NCBI GenBank assembly: GCA_036898135.1
Contig: CM072525.1
Location: 58,211,049 to 58,275,048 of the forward strand
DNA: 64,000 nucleotides
DNA from: Oncomelania hupensis
Lineage: Eukaryota > Mollusca > Gastropoda > Littorinimorpha > Pomatiopsidae
Direction of reading: 5' to 3'
The number at the start of each line of letters is the position of its first letter. Position 1 is the first letter of the stretch. Under the pieces are notes generated by a model. That model searched no databases. It was not told the DNA's origin and saw nothing but the letters and a program-made list of their open reading frames with translations. Shown here one piece after another: positions 11,339-22,345 of this stretch. The position numbers were made by a program, and so were the translations under genes.

Positions 11339-13652
11339 GCACTATGTCCACTATGTCCTCTATCTGAACTATGTCCACTATTTCCTCTATGTCCACTATT
11401 TCCTCTATGTCCACTATTTCCTCTATCTGCACTATGTCCACTATGTCCTCTATCTGCACTATATCCACTATGTCCACTATCTGCACTATGTCCAATATGT
11501 CCTCTATCTGCACTATGTACTCTATCTGCACTATGTCCACTATGTCCTCTATCTTCACCATGTCAGCTATGTCCTCTTTTTGCATTATGTCCACTATGTC
11601 CTCTATCTGCCTTATGTCCACTATGTCCACTATCTGCACTATGTCCAATATGTCCTCTATCTGCTCTATATCCACTATATCCTCTATCTGCACTATGTCC
11701 ACTATGTCCTCTATCTGCACTATGTCCACTATGTCCTCTATCTGCAATATGTCCACTATTTCCTCTATCTGCAGTATGTCCACTATGTCCACTATCGGCA
11801 CTATGTCCACTATGTCCTCTATGTGCACCATGTCCACTATGTACTCTATCTGCAATATGTTCACTATCTGCACTATGTCCACTATGTCCTCTATCTTCAC
11901 TATGTCCTCTATCTGCACTATGTCCACTATCTGCACTATGTCCAGTGTCCTCTATCTAAACTATGTCCACTATGTCCCCTATCTGCGCTATGTCCACTAT
12001 GTCCTCTATCTGCACTATGTCAACTATGTCCTCTATCTGCACTACGTCAGCTATGTCCATTACCTGCATAATGTCCACTATGTCCTCTATCTGCACTATT
12101 TCCAATATGTCCTCTATCTGCACTATGTCCACTATGTCCTCTATCTCCATTATGTCCACTATGTCCTCTATGTCCTCTATCTGCACTATGTCCACTATGT
12201 CCTCTATCTGCACTACGTCAGCTATGTCCATTACCTGCATAATGTCCACTATGTCCTCTATCTGCACTATTTCCAATATGTCCTCTATCTGCACTATGTC
12301 CACTATGTCCTCTATCTCCATTATGTCCACTATGTCCACTATGTCCTCTATCTGCACTATGTCCACTATGTCCTCTATGTGCACTATGTCCATTACCTGT
12401 ATAATGTCCATTATGTCCTCTATCTGATCTATGTCCAATATGTCCTCTATCTGCACTATGAACTCTATCTCCACTATGTCCTCTATCTGCACTATCTCCA
12501 CTATGTCCTCTATCTGCACTATCTCCACTATGTCCTCTATCTGCACTATCTCCACTATGTCATCTATCTGCACTATCTCCACTATGTCCTCTATCTGCAC
12601 TATGTCCACTATGTCCTCTATTTGCACTATGTCCAATATGTCCTCTATCAGCACTATGTCCACTATCTGCACTATGTCCAATATGTCCACTCTCTGCACT
12701 ATGTCCACTATGTCCTATATTTGCACTATGTCCACTATTTGCACTATGTCCAATATGTCCTCTATCTGCACTATGTCCACTATGTCCTCTATCTGCACTA
12801 TGTCCACTATCAACACCGTATCCACTATGTCCTCTATCTGCACTATGTCGACTATTTCCTCTATCTGCACTATGTCCACTATGTCCTCCAACTGCACTAT
12901 GTCCACTATGTCCACTATCTGCACTATATCCACTATGTCCTCCATCTGCACTATGTCCACTATGTCCACTTTCTCTATGATATGTCCAGTATGTCCTCTA
13001 TCTGCACTATGTCCACTATCTGCATTATGTCCACTATGTCCTCTATCTGCACTATGTCCACTATGTCCTCTATCTGCACTATATCCACTATCTGCACTAT
13101 GTCCAATATGTCCTCTATCTGCACTATGTACTCTATCTGCACTATGTCCACTATGTCCTCTATCTTCACCATGTCAGCTATGTCCTCTTTTTGCATTATG
13201 TCCACTATGTCCTCTATCTGCCTTATGTCCATTATGTCCACTATCTGCACTATGTCCAATATGTCCTCTATCTGCTCTATGTCCACTATATCCTCTATCT
13301 GCACTATGTCCACTATGTCCTCTATCTGCACTATGTCCACTATGTCCTCTATCTGTACTATTTCCACTATGTCCTATATCTGCACTATGTCCACTATGTC
13401 CTCTATCTGCAATATGTCCACTATTTCCTCTATCTGCACTATGTCCACTATGTCCTCTATCTGCAATATGTCCACTATTTCCTCTATCTGCACTATGTCC
13501 ACTATGTCCACTATCTGCACTATGTCCACTATGTCCTCTATGTGCACCATGTCCACTATGTACTCTATCTGCAATATGTCCACTATCTGCACTATGTCCT
13601 CTATTTTCACTATGTCCTCTATCTGCACTATGTCCACTATCTGCACTATGTC
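11339..13652 (+). repeat. 9-bp satellite array, block C
   Basis: The satellite continues with nearly the full series of higher-order markers, from the TCAGCTATG/CTTTTTGC pair near 11560 through CCAGTG/TCTAAAC near 11943 to TGATCTATG near 12424. It includes a short local duplication, with CTACGTCAG at both about 12042 and 12210. The last ten bases, GCACTATGTC, are one half of the target duplication of the next insertion. Confidence 0.96.
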
Positions 13653-14259
13653 GGTGCATTCGCTTGGTGACTTTGTTGTGAAGAGGACGTGATTTCTCCT
13701 GTGTATCTTAACCGGATTCTTTATTCCTAATCTACGATTTATACATCAGTGGCTGGTTATATTGCTATAATTGTTGTGAGACTTCTATTTCGTCGATTCT
13801 CACTTATGACTTTGGATATTTTATTGTGTGCTGTGCTCTTCCATGGATATTCCTGTGGAGACTGTACTTTCTGCGTTTGTGTGATTTCTACGTGAATTAC
13901 GTGCCTGCTCTGTGGAACACTATTCGTGGAATTCATTCTCAAAGTTGTGTGGCAGAACTTTTCCAGCTTAACCTGTACTGATGCTACAGTGTGTGTGGGC
14001 ACACAACCTGTCGCCACTGACTGTATCTTGTGGGTAGCACACCATCTGTTGCTAGACGCCCCCAAGCGACACGCAAGTTTAATTTTATTCTTTTACATTT
14101 TTATATGTTTTAGGTCCTGAACTGGATTTTTAATATCCTTTGGCATTGTGCATTGTGGTTGGTCATCTCTCCCGTTTTTTTTTTTTGTTTTGTTTTTTTT
14201 TTTAACCTCATAATTCACATTTTTTATCCTTGGCTTGGTTTACTACCAATACCTCCCGG

Positions 14260-16201
14260 ATGGAGGGTGTTTCGGATGTTAGTAAATCAAAATCTTACAT
14301 GTCACCTAAGCGCCGTTGTGCTGCTGACAGACCTAGGAAAGATTCGCCTGTTGTTAGGGCTAGAATTGATGTGGCTGATAGTTTGATTGAAGAATCTGAC
14401 CCGGTGGGCCATCGTTCAAATTCTCAAGCTGTCGGTGGCCTGGCTACCGAGGCTTTATCTGAGAAGTCTCTTTTTGATTGTAAGAGGACTTACGGTACTC
14501 TGTCGGATTCCTCTTCCTCCTCGGAGGGAACAGAGGAGGCCATGCTTGGCGTGGATAATCTTTCGCCAATCTCCGCCTCTGAGGCTGGGGTTGCAGGTGA
14601 CTTTGGTCCCACTTCCTCCTCCGAGCCTGTAATCCTAGAGCAGGTGGCCCCTATCGCGGAAAGTGATAATGGTTGGACTAAGGTCGCCAATAAAGACAAA
14701 AACAGGCACAGAGGGCTACCTAGGCCACCTTTGGTCTTTTCGCATGGGTCTTGCCAGTACCCTATAGTGCTGAAGCAGACTGGTGACAACATTTCCTTGT
14801 CACTTAAGTCTCTTCAATGGAAATTAGCAGATTTGTTAAAAACATCTGTGGGACCCGTAGAACGGGTGCGGTCTCTGGGGGACGGCTATTTGATAGCCTG
14901 TTCCTCCCAGTATCAGCAAAATAAACTACTCGCTCTGTCACAGCTGGGTCAGATTGCGGTTTCGTGTACGATTCCTGTCCCCACTGTGGAGGGGGTTGTT
15001 TTGGGTGTGCCATCTTCGGTGGCCGATGAAGAAATTTTGGCCAAGTATGAGGGTGCAGTTAGCCCGGATGGCATGGTTAGTGAATGCAAAGTACGTGGCT
15101 TCACTCGCCTGGCGAGATCGGATGGGCAAGCCTCTACTTCTGTTAAAGTTGTGATGGAGGCAGCCACGTTGCCCCGCACCCTGATGTTGAACCGGAGGGA
15201 ATTTGCCGTTGTTCCCTTCGTGGCACCAGTGGTGCGCTGCTATAGGTGCCAAAAGTTCGGACATACCCGGAAACAGTGCAGACTGGGCTTGGTTTGCTCG
15301 TTTTGTGGCACCCCCGGTCATGCGGGTGCTCATTGTACGGCCGTTCGGCGCCGTTGTCACAACTGTAAAGGTGAGCACTCGGCTGCCAATGTCAATTGCC
15401 CCGCACTCCGGGAGCGCTTACTTGCTAATCAGGTCAGGGCGGCCACTTACATGCCACGTTCCCGGGCTCTCTGCCTGGCCAGGCAACAAATAGACACCGA
15501 TCTTGGTCGAAATCCCAACGAATCGGTGTGTGCCGCTGGAACTACCCCGGCGGCCCACGCGTGCACTTCCTCGACTCCGCGTGCTCCGGGTCCACCTCCC
15601 CCTCGCCTGGCGTCGGAGGGGGTGACCGAGCCGCTCTCTTGGGCCGATTGTGTCCGGGCGGGCGAAACGGACAAACAGGTCTCCCGGGGGGTTGTCTCTG
15701 AGGCTGCTACCCGGGATCCCTGGAAAGCTATCGATAGACTGGAAGGCCTGGTTGAAGGCCTAATGCGTTCAGTCGCAGGCTTGGTTGACGCTGTGCGCGG
15801 TCTTTCCGCTTGCATTCCGCCACCGGCGGTTCCTGCAGGTTCCGTCCGTTGGAGTACCGGAACCGGTTTCCCCTGTTCCTCCCGATACCCGGTCCGTGGG
15901 GTCTGATAGCCTAGTCGATGAGATGTCGAGCTCGGAGAGTCGTTCTACCCAAGTCTCTCCCGGTAAAGCAAATGAAAGTGCGGCTAAATCCCGTAGTCAT
16001 GAAGCTGCGGAATACATTAGTGAACTTACTCACTATGAGGTTTTCCTAAGGGCCCTGCTTCCACAGGGTGAGGTTGACAAATTTTCAAGTGCTGTTAAGT
16101 TTGTTGTTGACAAAATCAGACTCGTGGAAGATGCAAATGCTCCGATACCTAGGGTTCGAAATGTGGCCGACTGGAAATCAAAACGACAACCTAGGCGCTA
16201 G
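14260..16201 (+). pseudogene. LINE ORF1 protein with three CCHC zinc knuckles (frameshifted)
   Basis: The frame opens at ATG 14260 and would code for about 646 residues. A Ser/Glu-rich N-terminus is followed by a globular region and then three zinc knuckles at about residues 327-380 (first CYRCQKFGH, then CSFCGTPGH and CHNCKGEH). This layout is typical of ORF1 proteins of Jockey and I-type LINEs, which bind element RNA. One extra T near 15840 shifts the frame; the C-terminal part continues in the next frame to a stop at 16199-16201. The second copy (56391-58326) lacks this insertion but has other lesions, so the ancestral gene was open. Frameshift and knuckles are seen directly; RNA binding is a family property. 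Confidence 0.85.
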
Positions 16202-16860
16202 TTCGGTTAATATTTGGGATCACACATTCTTGTACGTCCCCATTTGTACAAAGATAACCTGGATTTGTTTTTTTTTTTTATTTACAACATAATTTTAGAT
16301 ATGGGATTTATGTCTCTTTTTTTGGATATTTGTAGCCGGTGTTGTTCGGATTTTTAAATTTTTATATTTCATATTCTTAATCTGGTTTAGTCCCGCTGAT
16401 TCAGTTTGTGAATCGTTTTAACACTTCAAGGGAGGATGCTCCGCCCCATTTGCACACGCCATGTATAATTTTAACGCATGTTGCTGGAACTGTTCCAGCT
16501 TGTCCCCTTGTCGTAATTTCAATATCAGACCTGGTCTGATAGTCCAATTTTGTGTGGCTTTTGCCAAACTATAATTGGGACCCTGCCCTCGCAGCGCGGC
16601 GACCTTCACCACAAGCAAATCTCCTCTTCCTCTGGGCCTCACATCATCGGCAACCATCCTTGAACCCGTCATCTTCTGCCAACTTGAAATTATTTAATTC
16701 TTCTGGACGTTGCAGCTGCGCTTTGCGCTCCCTCTACATTTGAGTTCAACTGACAAAATGACTTCTTATCTCATCATGATCTTTTATTACAACAAGATAC
16801 TATATATACACGTCCCCTATACGCATATGTGTCCGGGGACGTTAATCTACAATCGTAATC
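16202..16860 (+). other. 3' non-coding part of the ORF1-only element
   Basis: AT-rich sequence with poly(T) runs, then a more GC-balanced stretch (about 16430-16740). No convincing endonuclease or RT homology is visible in any frame. A short frame near 16460 contains WNCSSLS, faintly like the WNCRSL start of LINE endonucleases, but it soon stops. I treat this only as a possible remnant of an ORF2 start. Confidence 0.5.
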
Positions 16861-18003
16861 GCACTATGTCCAGTGTCCTCTATCTAAACTATGTCCACTA
16901 TGTCCACTATGCCCACTATGTCCCCTATCTGCGCTATGTCCACTATGTCCTCTATCTGCACTACGTCAGCTATGTCCATTACCTGCATAATGTCCACTAT
17001 GTCCTCTATCTGCACTATTTCCAATATGTCCTATATCTGCAATATGTCCACTATCTGCACTATGCCCAATATGTCCTCTATCTGCACTATGTCCACTATG
17101 TTCTCTATCTCCATTATGTCCACTATGTCCTCTATGTGCACTATGTCCACTATGTCCATTACCTGTATAATGTCCATTATGTCCTCTATCTGATCTATGT
17201 CCAATATGTCCTCTATCTGCACTATGAACTCTATCTCCACTATGTCCACTATGTCCTCTATCTGCACTATCTCCACTATGTCCTCTATCTGCACTATGTC
17301 CACTATGTCCTCTATTTGCACTATGTCCAATATGTCCTCTATCAGCACTATGTCCACTATCTGCACTATGTCCAATATGTCCACTCTCTGCACCATGTCC
17401 ACTATGTCCTATATTTGCACTATGTCCACTATTTGCACTATGTCCAATATGTCCTCTATCTGCACTATGTCCACTATGTCCTCTATCTGCACTATGTCCA
17501 CTATCAACACCGTGTCCACTATGTCCTCTATCTGCACTATGTCGACTATTTCCTCTATCTGCACTATGTCCACTATGTCCTCCATCTGCACTATGTCCAC
17601 TATGTCCACTATCTGCACTATGTCCACTATGTCCTCTATGTGCACTATGTCCACTATGTCTTCTATCTGCACTATGTCCACTATGTCCTCTATCTGCACT
17701 ATGCCCACTATCTACACCGTGTCCACTATGTCCTCTATCTGAACTATGTCCACTATTTCCTCTATGTCCACTATATCCTCTATCTGAACTATGCCCACTA
17801 TGTCCTCTATCTGAACTATGTCCACTATTTCCTCTATGTCCTATATCCTCTATCTGCACTATGTCCATTATGTCCTCTATCTGAACTATGTCCACTATTT
17901 CTTCTATGTCCACTATTTCCTCTATCTGCACTATGTCCACTATGTCCTCTATCTGCACTATATCCACTATGTCCACTATCTGCACTATGTCCAATATGTC
18001 CTC
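16861..18003 (+). repeat. 9-bp satellite array, block D
   Basis: About 1.14 kb of satellite starting with the CCAGTG/TCTAAAC marker. It is matched nearly base for base by block I at 58990-60125, including variant order, so the two blocks are parts of one segmental duplication. Confidence 0.97.
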
Positions 18004-18657
18004 TGTTACACTCAGTTCGATGATGGTGTTTTTCTTTATCAGTATTTGATTCAGCCCCGATGCTGAAGTCCTGATAAGGTGTAACTCAGATTCGTTTATT
18101 CACGCAGCCCGTCCAAGCAGCATACAAATCACAAAGTCGACGTATGAAGTTTTCCACTTTTATTCAGCACACATCAACAACTGCATACAATTCTCAACTC
18201 AACTCAACAACTTTCACAGCAACTCTCAAATTTACTTTCCAGCTTCACTATCAACAACAATACTATCTCTCAACAGCAACTCGCCACACGATTAAATAAC
18301 CTCTCTCTTTTCTCGAACAATTTGGTACACGGTAGAAATGACGCACTGCCACCAATCGAACTAAAGATCGTCATCACTGGCTTACGTCATACACATTTCC
18401 TCTACTTCCGGGAACATTCACGACCTTCGATATCCATCGGGAAATTTCTATCGACAGTAATAAACATGCAGATCCCGAAAATTCTCCAACAATATCGACC
18501 AACGCAAATTATCAACGTTATACAAAGCCTCTCCTAACAACAATGCAAACTCAAATCAAAGGTAAATAAACTCCATTATTGAATACTTTGCAAAACGAAA
18601 CGATTAGATCTATCGTGCGCGCTTCCGACATACTTTCGTTCGCGTTTCAACGTAACA
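18004..18657 (-). repeat. Solo LTR of a retrotransposon
   Basis: A 654-bp unit opens TGTTACACTC and closes AACGTAACA, the TG...CA inverted ends of an LTR. It is flanked by TCCTC on the left and TACTC on the right, an imperfect 5-bp duplication. The same sequence at 60126-63329 is followed by a polypurine-tract-like run in minus orientation, so the LTR reads on the minus strand. No internal gag or pol is present here. It is most simply a solo LTR left by LTR-LTR recombination. Confidence 0.75.
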
Positions 18658-20417
18658 TACTCTATCTGCACTATGTCCACTATGTCCTCTATCTGCAATA
18701 TGTCCACTATTTCCTCTATCTGCAATATGTCCACTATTTCCTCTATCTGCAATATGTCCACTATTTCCTCTATCTGCACTATGTCCACTATCTGCACTAT
18801 GTCCTCTATGTGCACCATGTCCACTATGTACTCTATCTGCACTATGTCCACTATCTGCACTATGTCCACTATGTCCTCTATCTTCACTATGTCCTCTATC
18901 TGCACTATGTCCACTATCTGCACTATGTCCAGTGTCCTCTATCTAAACTATGTCCACTATGTCCACTATGTCCCCTACCTGCGCTATGTCCACTATGTCC
19001 TCTATCTGCACTATGTCAACTATGTCCTCTATCTGCACTATGTCAGCTATGTCCATTACCTGCATAATGTCCACTATGTCCTCTATCTGCACTATTTCCA
19101 ATATGTCCTATATCTGCAATATGTCCACTATCTGCACTATGCCCAATATGTCCTCTATCTGCACTATGTCCACTATGTCCTCTATCTCCATTATGTCCAC
19201 TATGTCCTCTATGTGCACTATGTCCACTATGTCCTCTATGTGCACTATGTCCACTATGTCCATTACCTGTATAATGTCCATTATGTCCTCTATCTGATCT
19301 ATGTCCAATATGTCCTCTATCTGCACTATGAACTCTATCTCCACTATGTCCTCTATCTGCACTATCTCCACTATGTCCTCTATCTGCACTATGTCCACTA
19401 TGTCCTCTATTTGCACTATGTCCAATATGTCCTCTATCAGCACTATGTCCACTATCTGCACTATGTCCAATATGTCCACTCTCTGCACTATGTCCACTAT
19501 GTCCACTATTTGCACTATGTCCACTATTTGCACTATGTCCAATATGTCCTCTATCTGCACTATGTCCACTATGACCTCTATCTGCACTATGTCCACTATC
19601 AACACCGTATCCACTATGTCCTCTATCTGCACTATGTCGACTATTTCCTCTATCTGCACTATGTCCACTATGTCCTCCAACTGCACTATGTCCACTATCT
19701 GCACTATATCCACTATGTCCTCCATCTGCACTATGTCCACTATGTCCTCTATCTGCACTATGTCCACTATGTCCACTTTCTCTACGATATGTCCAGTATG
19801 TCCTCTTTTTCCATTATGTCCACTATGTGCTCTATCTTCATTATGTCCACTATGTCCACTATCTGCACTATGTCCACTATGTCCTCTATCTGCACTATGT
19901 CCACTATCTCCTCTATCTGCACTATGTCCACTATGTCCTATATCTGCTCTATGTCCACTATGTCTTCTATCTGCACTATGTCCACTATCTACACCATGTC
20001 CACTATGTCCTCTATCTGCACTATGTACTCTATTTGCACCATGTCCACTATGTCCTCTATCTGCACTATGTCCACTATGTCCATTACCTGCATAATGTCC
20101 ACTATGCCCTCTATCTGCACTATGTCCACTATGTCCTCTATCTGCACTATGTCCACTATGTCCTCTATCTGCACCATGTCCACTATGTCCTCTATCTGCA
20201 CTATGTCCACTATTTCCTCTATCTGCATTATGTCCACTATGTCCACTATCTGCACTATATCCACCATGTCTACTATCTGCACTATGTCCAATATGTCCTC
20301 TATCTGCACTATGTACTCTATCTGCAGTATGTCTGCTATGTCCACTATCTGCACTATGTCCAATGTGTCCTCTATCTGCTCTATGTCCACTATATCCTCT
20401 ATCTGCACTATGTCCAC
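18658..20417 (+). repeat. 9-bp satellite array, block E
   Basis: The satellite continues with CCAGTG/TCTAAAC near 18930, TGATCTATG near 19295 and CAACACCG near 19600. Its last ~600 bases are more divergent and lack these markers. It ends with TCCAC, the target duplication of the next element. Confidence 0.96.
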
Positions 20418-21976
20418 TGTCGCGTTAGGACTAGTTTTAACTCTGCTTGTTGACTATTTAGCCTTGTGTAGTCTTTGTAACAGTAGAGAGTCAGTAAATT
20501 ACACAGTAGCAATAAAAGTACACACAGCGAGCCAGACCCCCACACAGCTTAGTGACTCAGCACTGTGTGCGAGAGTCGTAAACATTTTACCCAATGAGAG
20601 CTTTGAATCGGACCGTTTTAACCAATCAGAAGCAGGCTAAGTGGGTAGAGCAGTTTTGACTGTGTCAGAGCCTAACACAGCTTTGGTCAGTCGCGTGTGG
20701 GACGAGGAAGAAGTAACATCTACTACTTAGCTAGCAGAGAATCTCTTCACTCATAGACCAGGAAGCAGGACTTAGAATTCTCTCAAGTCATCACGGGCCT
20801 GAACTTGTCAAACAGGTAAATGAACACCCTTCTGTTTCATCGTGATATATTTGTATTATTGTTGAAATTATGTTTGTGGAATTTGCTATGCATAAATGTG
20901 AATTATTAATCCGAATTTGCCGTACCACGTGGAAGAGCCGACCACGAGCCGAAACACGACCGGTTGCGCCGCCATGTTGTATCCCGTACGGAACCTCTGT
21001 TGTTTAACTTATATGTATGTTTGCAGACCAGTGGCTGTACCACTGAATGTTTATATTATTATTAATTCTGTATGTGTATAGTTAGACACGATTTATATTT
21101 ATGAATGTATAGGAATTTAGAGTGAGATTCCAGTGGAACCCGGAAGTAGCAGAATGTTCGTCGCTTATGTATAGAGATGTGGAGCTATCACTGAGGGCTA
21201 CTTTGGCTTTCAGTGAGACGCTCTGCACAAACCGATTATTCAGGGTTGTGCAGACTTTCGTCTCTTATATTACAGACGAGCAGGCGAGCTATCCAGAGCT
21301 ATCCCGAGCTATCCCGAGCTATCCCCACTCCACAGAAACGACCAGTTGGTTGAGGAGACTCTACCGCACAAGACGGAAAGAGCAACCCGGAAAACTCCCT
21401 GTCAGACCCCACAGCGTGGCAAGGGAACCCAACTACACAACGACACAGGTGGACCAGAAGCTACCTCACAGAAGGACTTCGAACCCCCACTCATGAGTTA
21501 AGTGCATAACACGAAGGTGCACTTAAACTGATCATAGCAGGACCACAGTAGTCCAACTCTTCAGAAACTGTAAAACGGACCACAGTAGTCCAAATCTACA
21601 TGAGATATTATAGCCAGTGCCCGAGGAAGAAAAAACAGCTGCCTAGACTATCAGCGATCGAACTATTAGCATTGAAAGAGACTTCTTAAGTTAGATTAGT
21701 ACTTAGAGAACCTTGTATAGAGTAGAAGAAATAAATGTGTGATTTTAACTGTTATCAAGTGGCTGGACTACTTATGATTCATAGCCGTGTGAAAGCTAGT
21801 GTGACAGTAATCTTTTACCATTTGTCTATCTATTTCTTACCCCAACCTTAACACAGAACGAGCTAAACAAATAAATTTATTAAAGTAGTTCATAGGGTGA
21901 CTTACTAGCAGTTCCCACCGAATAAACGTGAGGGTCCATAATTCCATTGTGCAGAGCCCATAAACCCCACGTGACA
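20418..21976 (+). repeat. 5' LTR (1559 bp)
   Basis: The LTR begins TGTCGCGTTAGG and ends CACGTGACA. Near 21290-21340 it carries a short tandem repeat of GAGCTATCCC units, with one more unit than the 3' LTR. Short plus-strand frames in it (20418-20640, 21122-21496) recur in the 3' LTR and show no recognisable protein. Confidence 0.95.
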
Positions 21977-21983
21977 CTTTAAT

Positions 21984-22001
21984 TGGCGAGCCTAGCTAGG
22001 A
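21984..22001 (+). other. Putative primer-binding site
   Basis: TGGCGAGCCTAGCTAGGA starts seven bases after the 5' LTR. The TGG start fits pairing with a tRNA CCA end, but the spacing is longer than usual and the tRNA was not identified. Confidence 0.4.
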
Positions 22002-22345
22002 TCTGTGTACAATAGGAATTGGGTATAACCGGACCTAAGTACAATAAAATTAGATAACAGTAGAAGTAGAATAACTTAGAATAGTGTAAGGGTATAACAC
22101 TGATCAGTTGTGGTGCACTATTCTTTAGTTAAAAACTTTTTTGCTTCAATTATTTTTGTACCTGTATGTTGCATTGTTCTTTTGCAGGTTTTGCTTAAAT
22201 AACTGTTGTATGCCATTTGACTCTTGTTTTATTCTATTATTGGTTACGAATTTTATGGTCTTTGCATTGTTTTTATTGAATTGCAATATTGCTAGTGTTT
22301 TGGTATTCCACTTGATTCAGAGGGTGTTCATAGACACGTTTGGCA

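Larger units (their letters stand above)
13653..16860 (+). mobile_element. ORF1-only LINE-like element, copy 1
   Basis: A 3.2-kb insertion interrupts the satellite exactly between GCACTATGTC (13643-13652) and its repeat (16861-16870). The satellite marker series continues across the junction as if uninterrupted, which supports a true insertion. It has a ~600-bp leader, one long ORF1-like gene with three CCHC zinc knuckles, and about 660 bp of non-coding 3' sequence without a poly(A) tail. There is no endonuclease, reverse transcriptase or RNase H. LINEs are usually lost from the 5' end, so keeping the leader and ORF1 while lacking ORF2 is unusual. It resembles half-LINEs or the gag-only HeT-A layout, but an internal deletion of an ordinary I- or Jockey-type element is equally possible. 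Confidence 0.75.

Noticed and set aside
14230..14259. Upstream in-frame ATG ten codons before 14260 as ORF1 start
   Set aside because: Either start is possible; I chose 14260 because the intervening residues look like translated leader. The choice does not affect the domain calls.
16418..16672. Minus-strand frame of 84 codons present in both copies of the ORF1-only element
   Set aside because: It recurs only because the segment is duplicated; no recognisable protein family.
1..20417. CRISPR-like array
   Set aside because: There are no unique spacers between repeats, the unit is 9-27 bases and continuous, and the DNA is animal.
20418..20640. Plus-strand frame in the LTR, repeated at 26061-26294
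   Set aside because: Repetition is due to the two LTRs; no start context or domain supports a gene.
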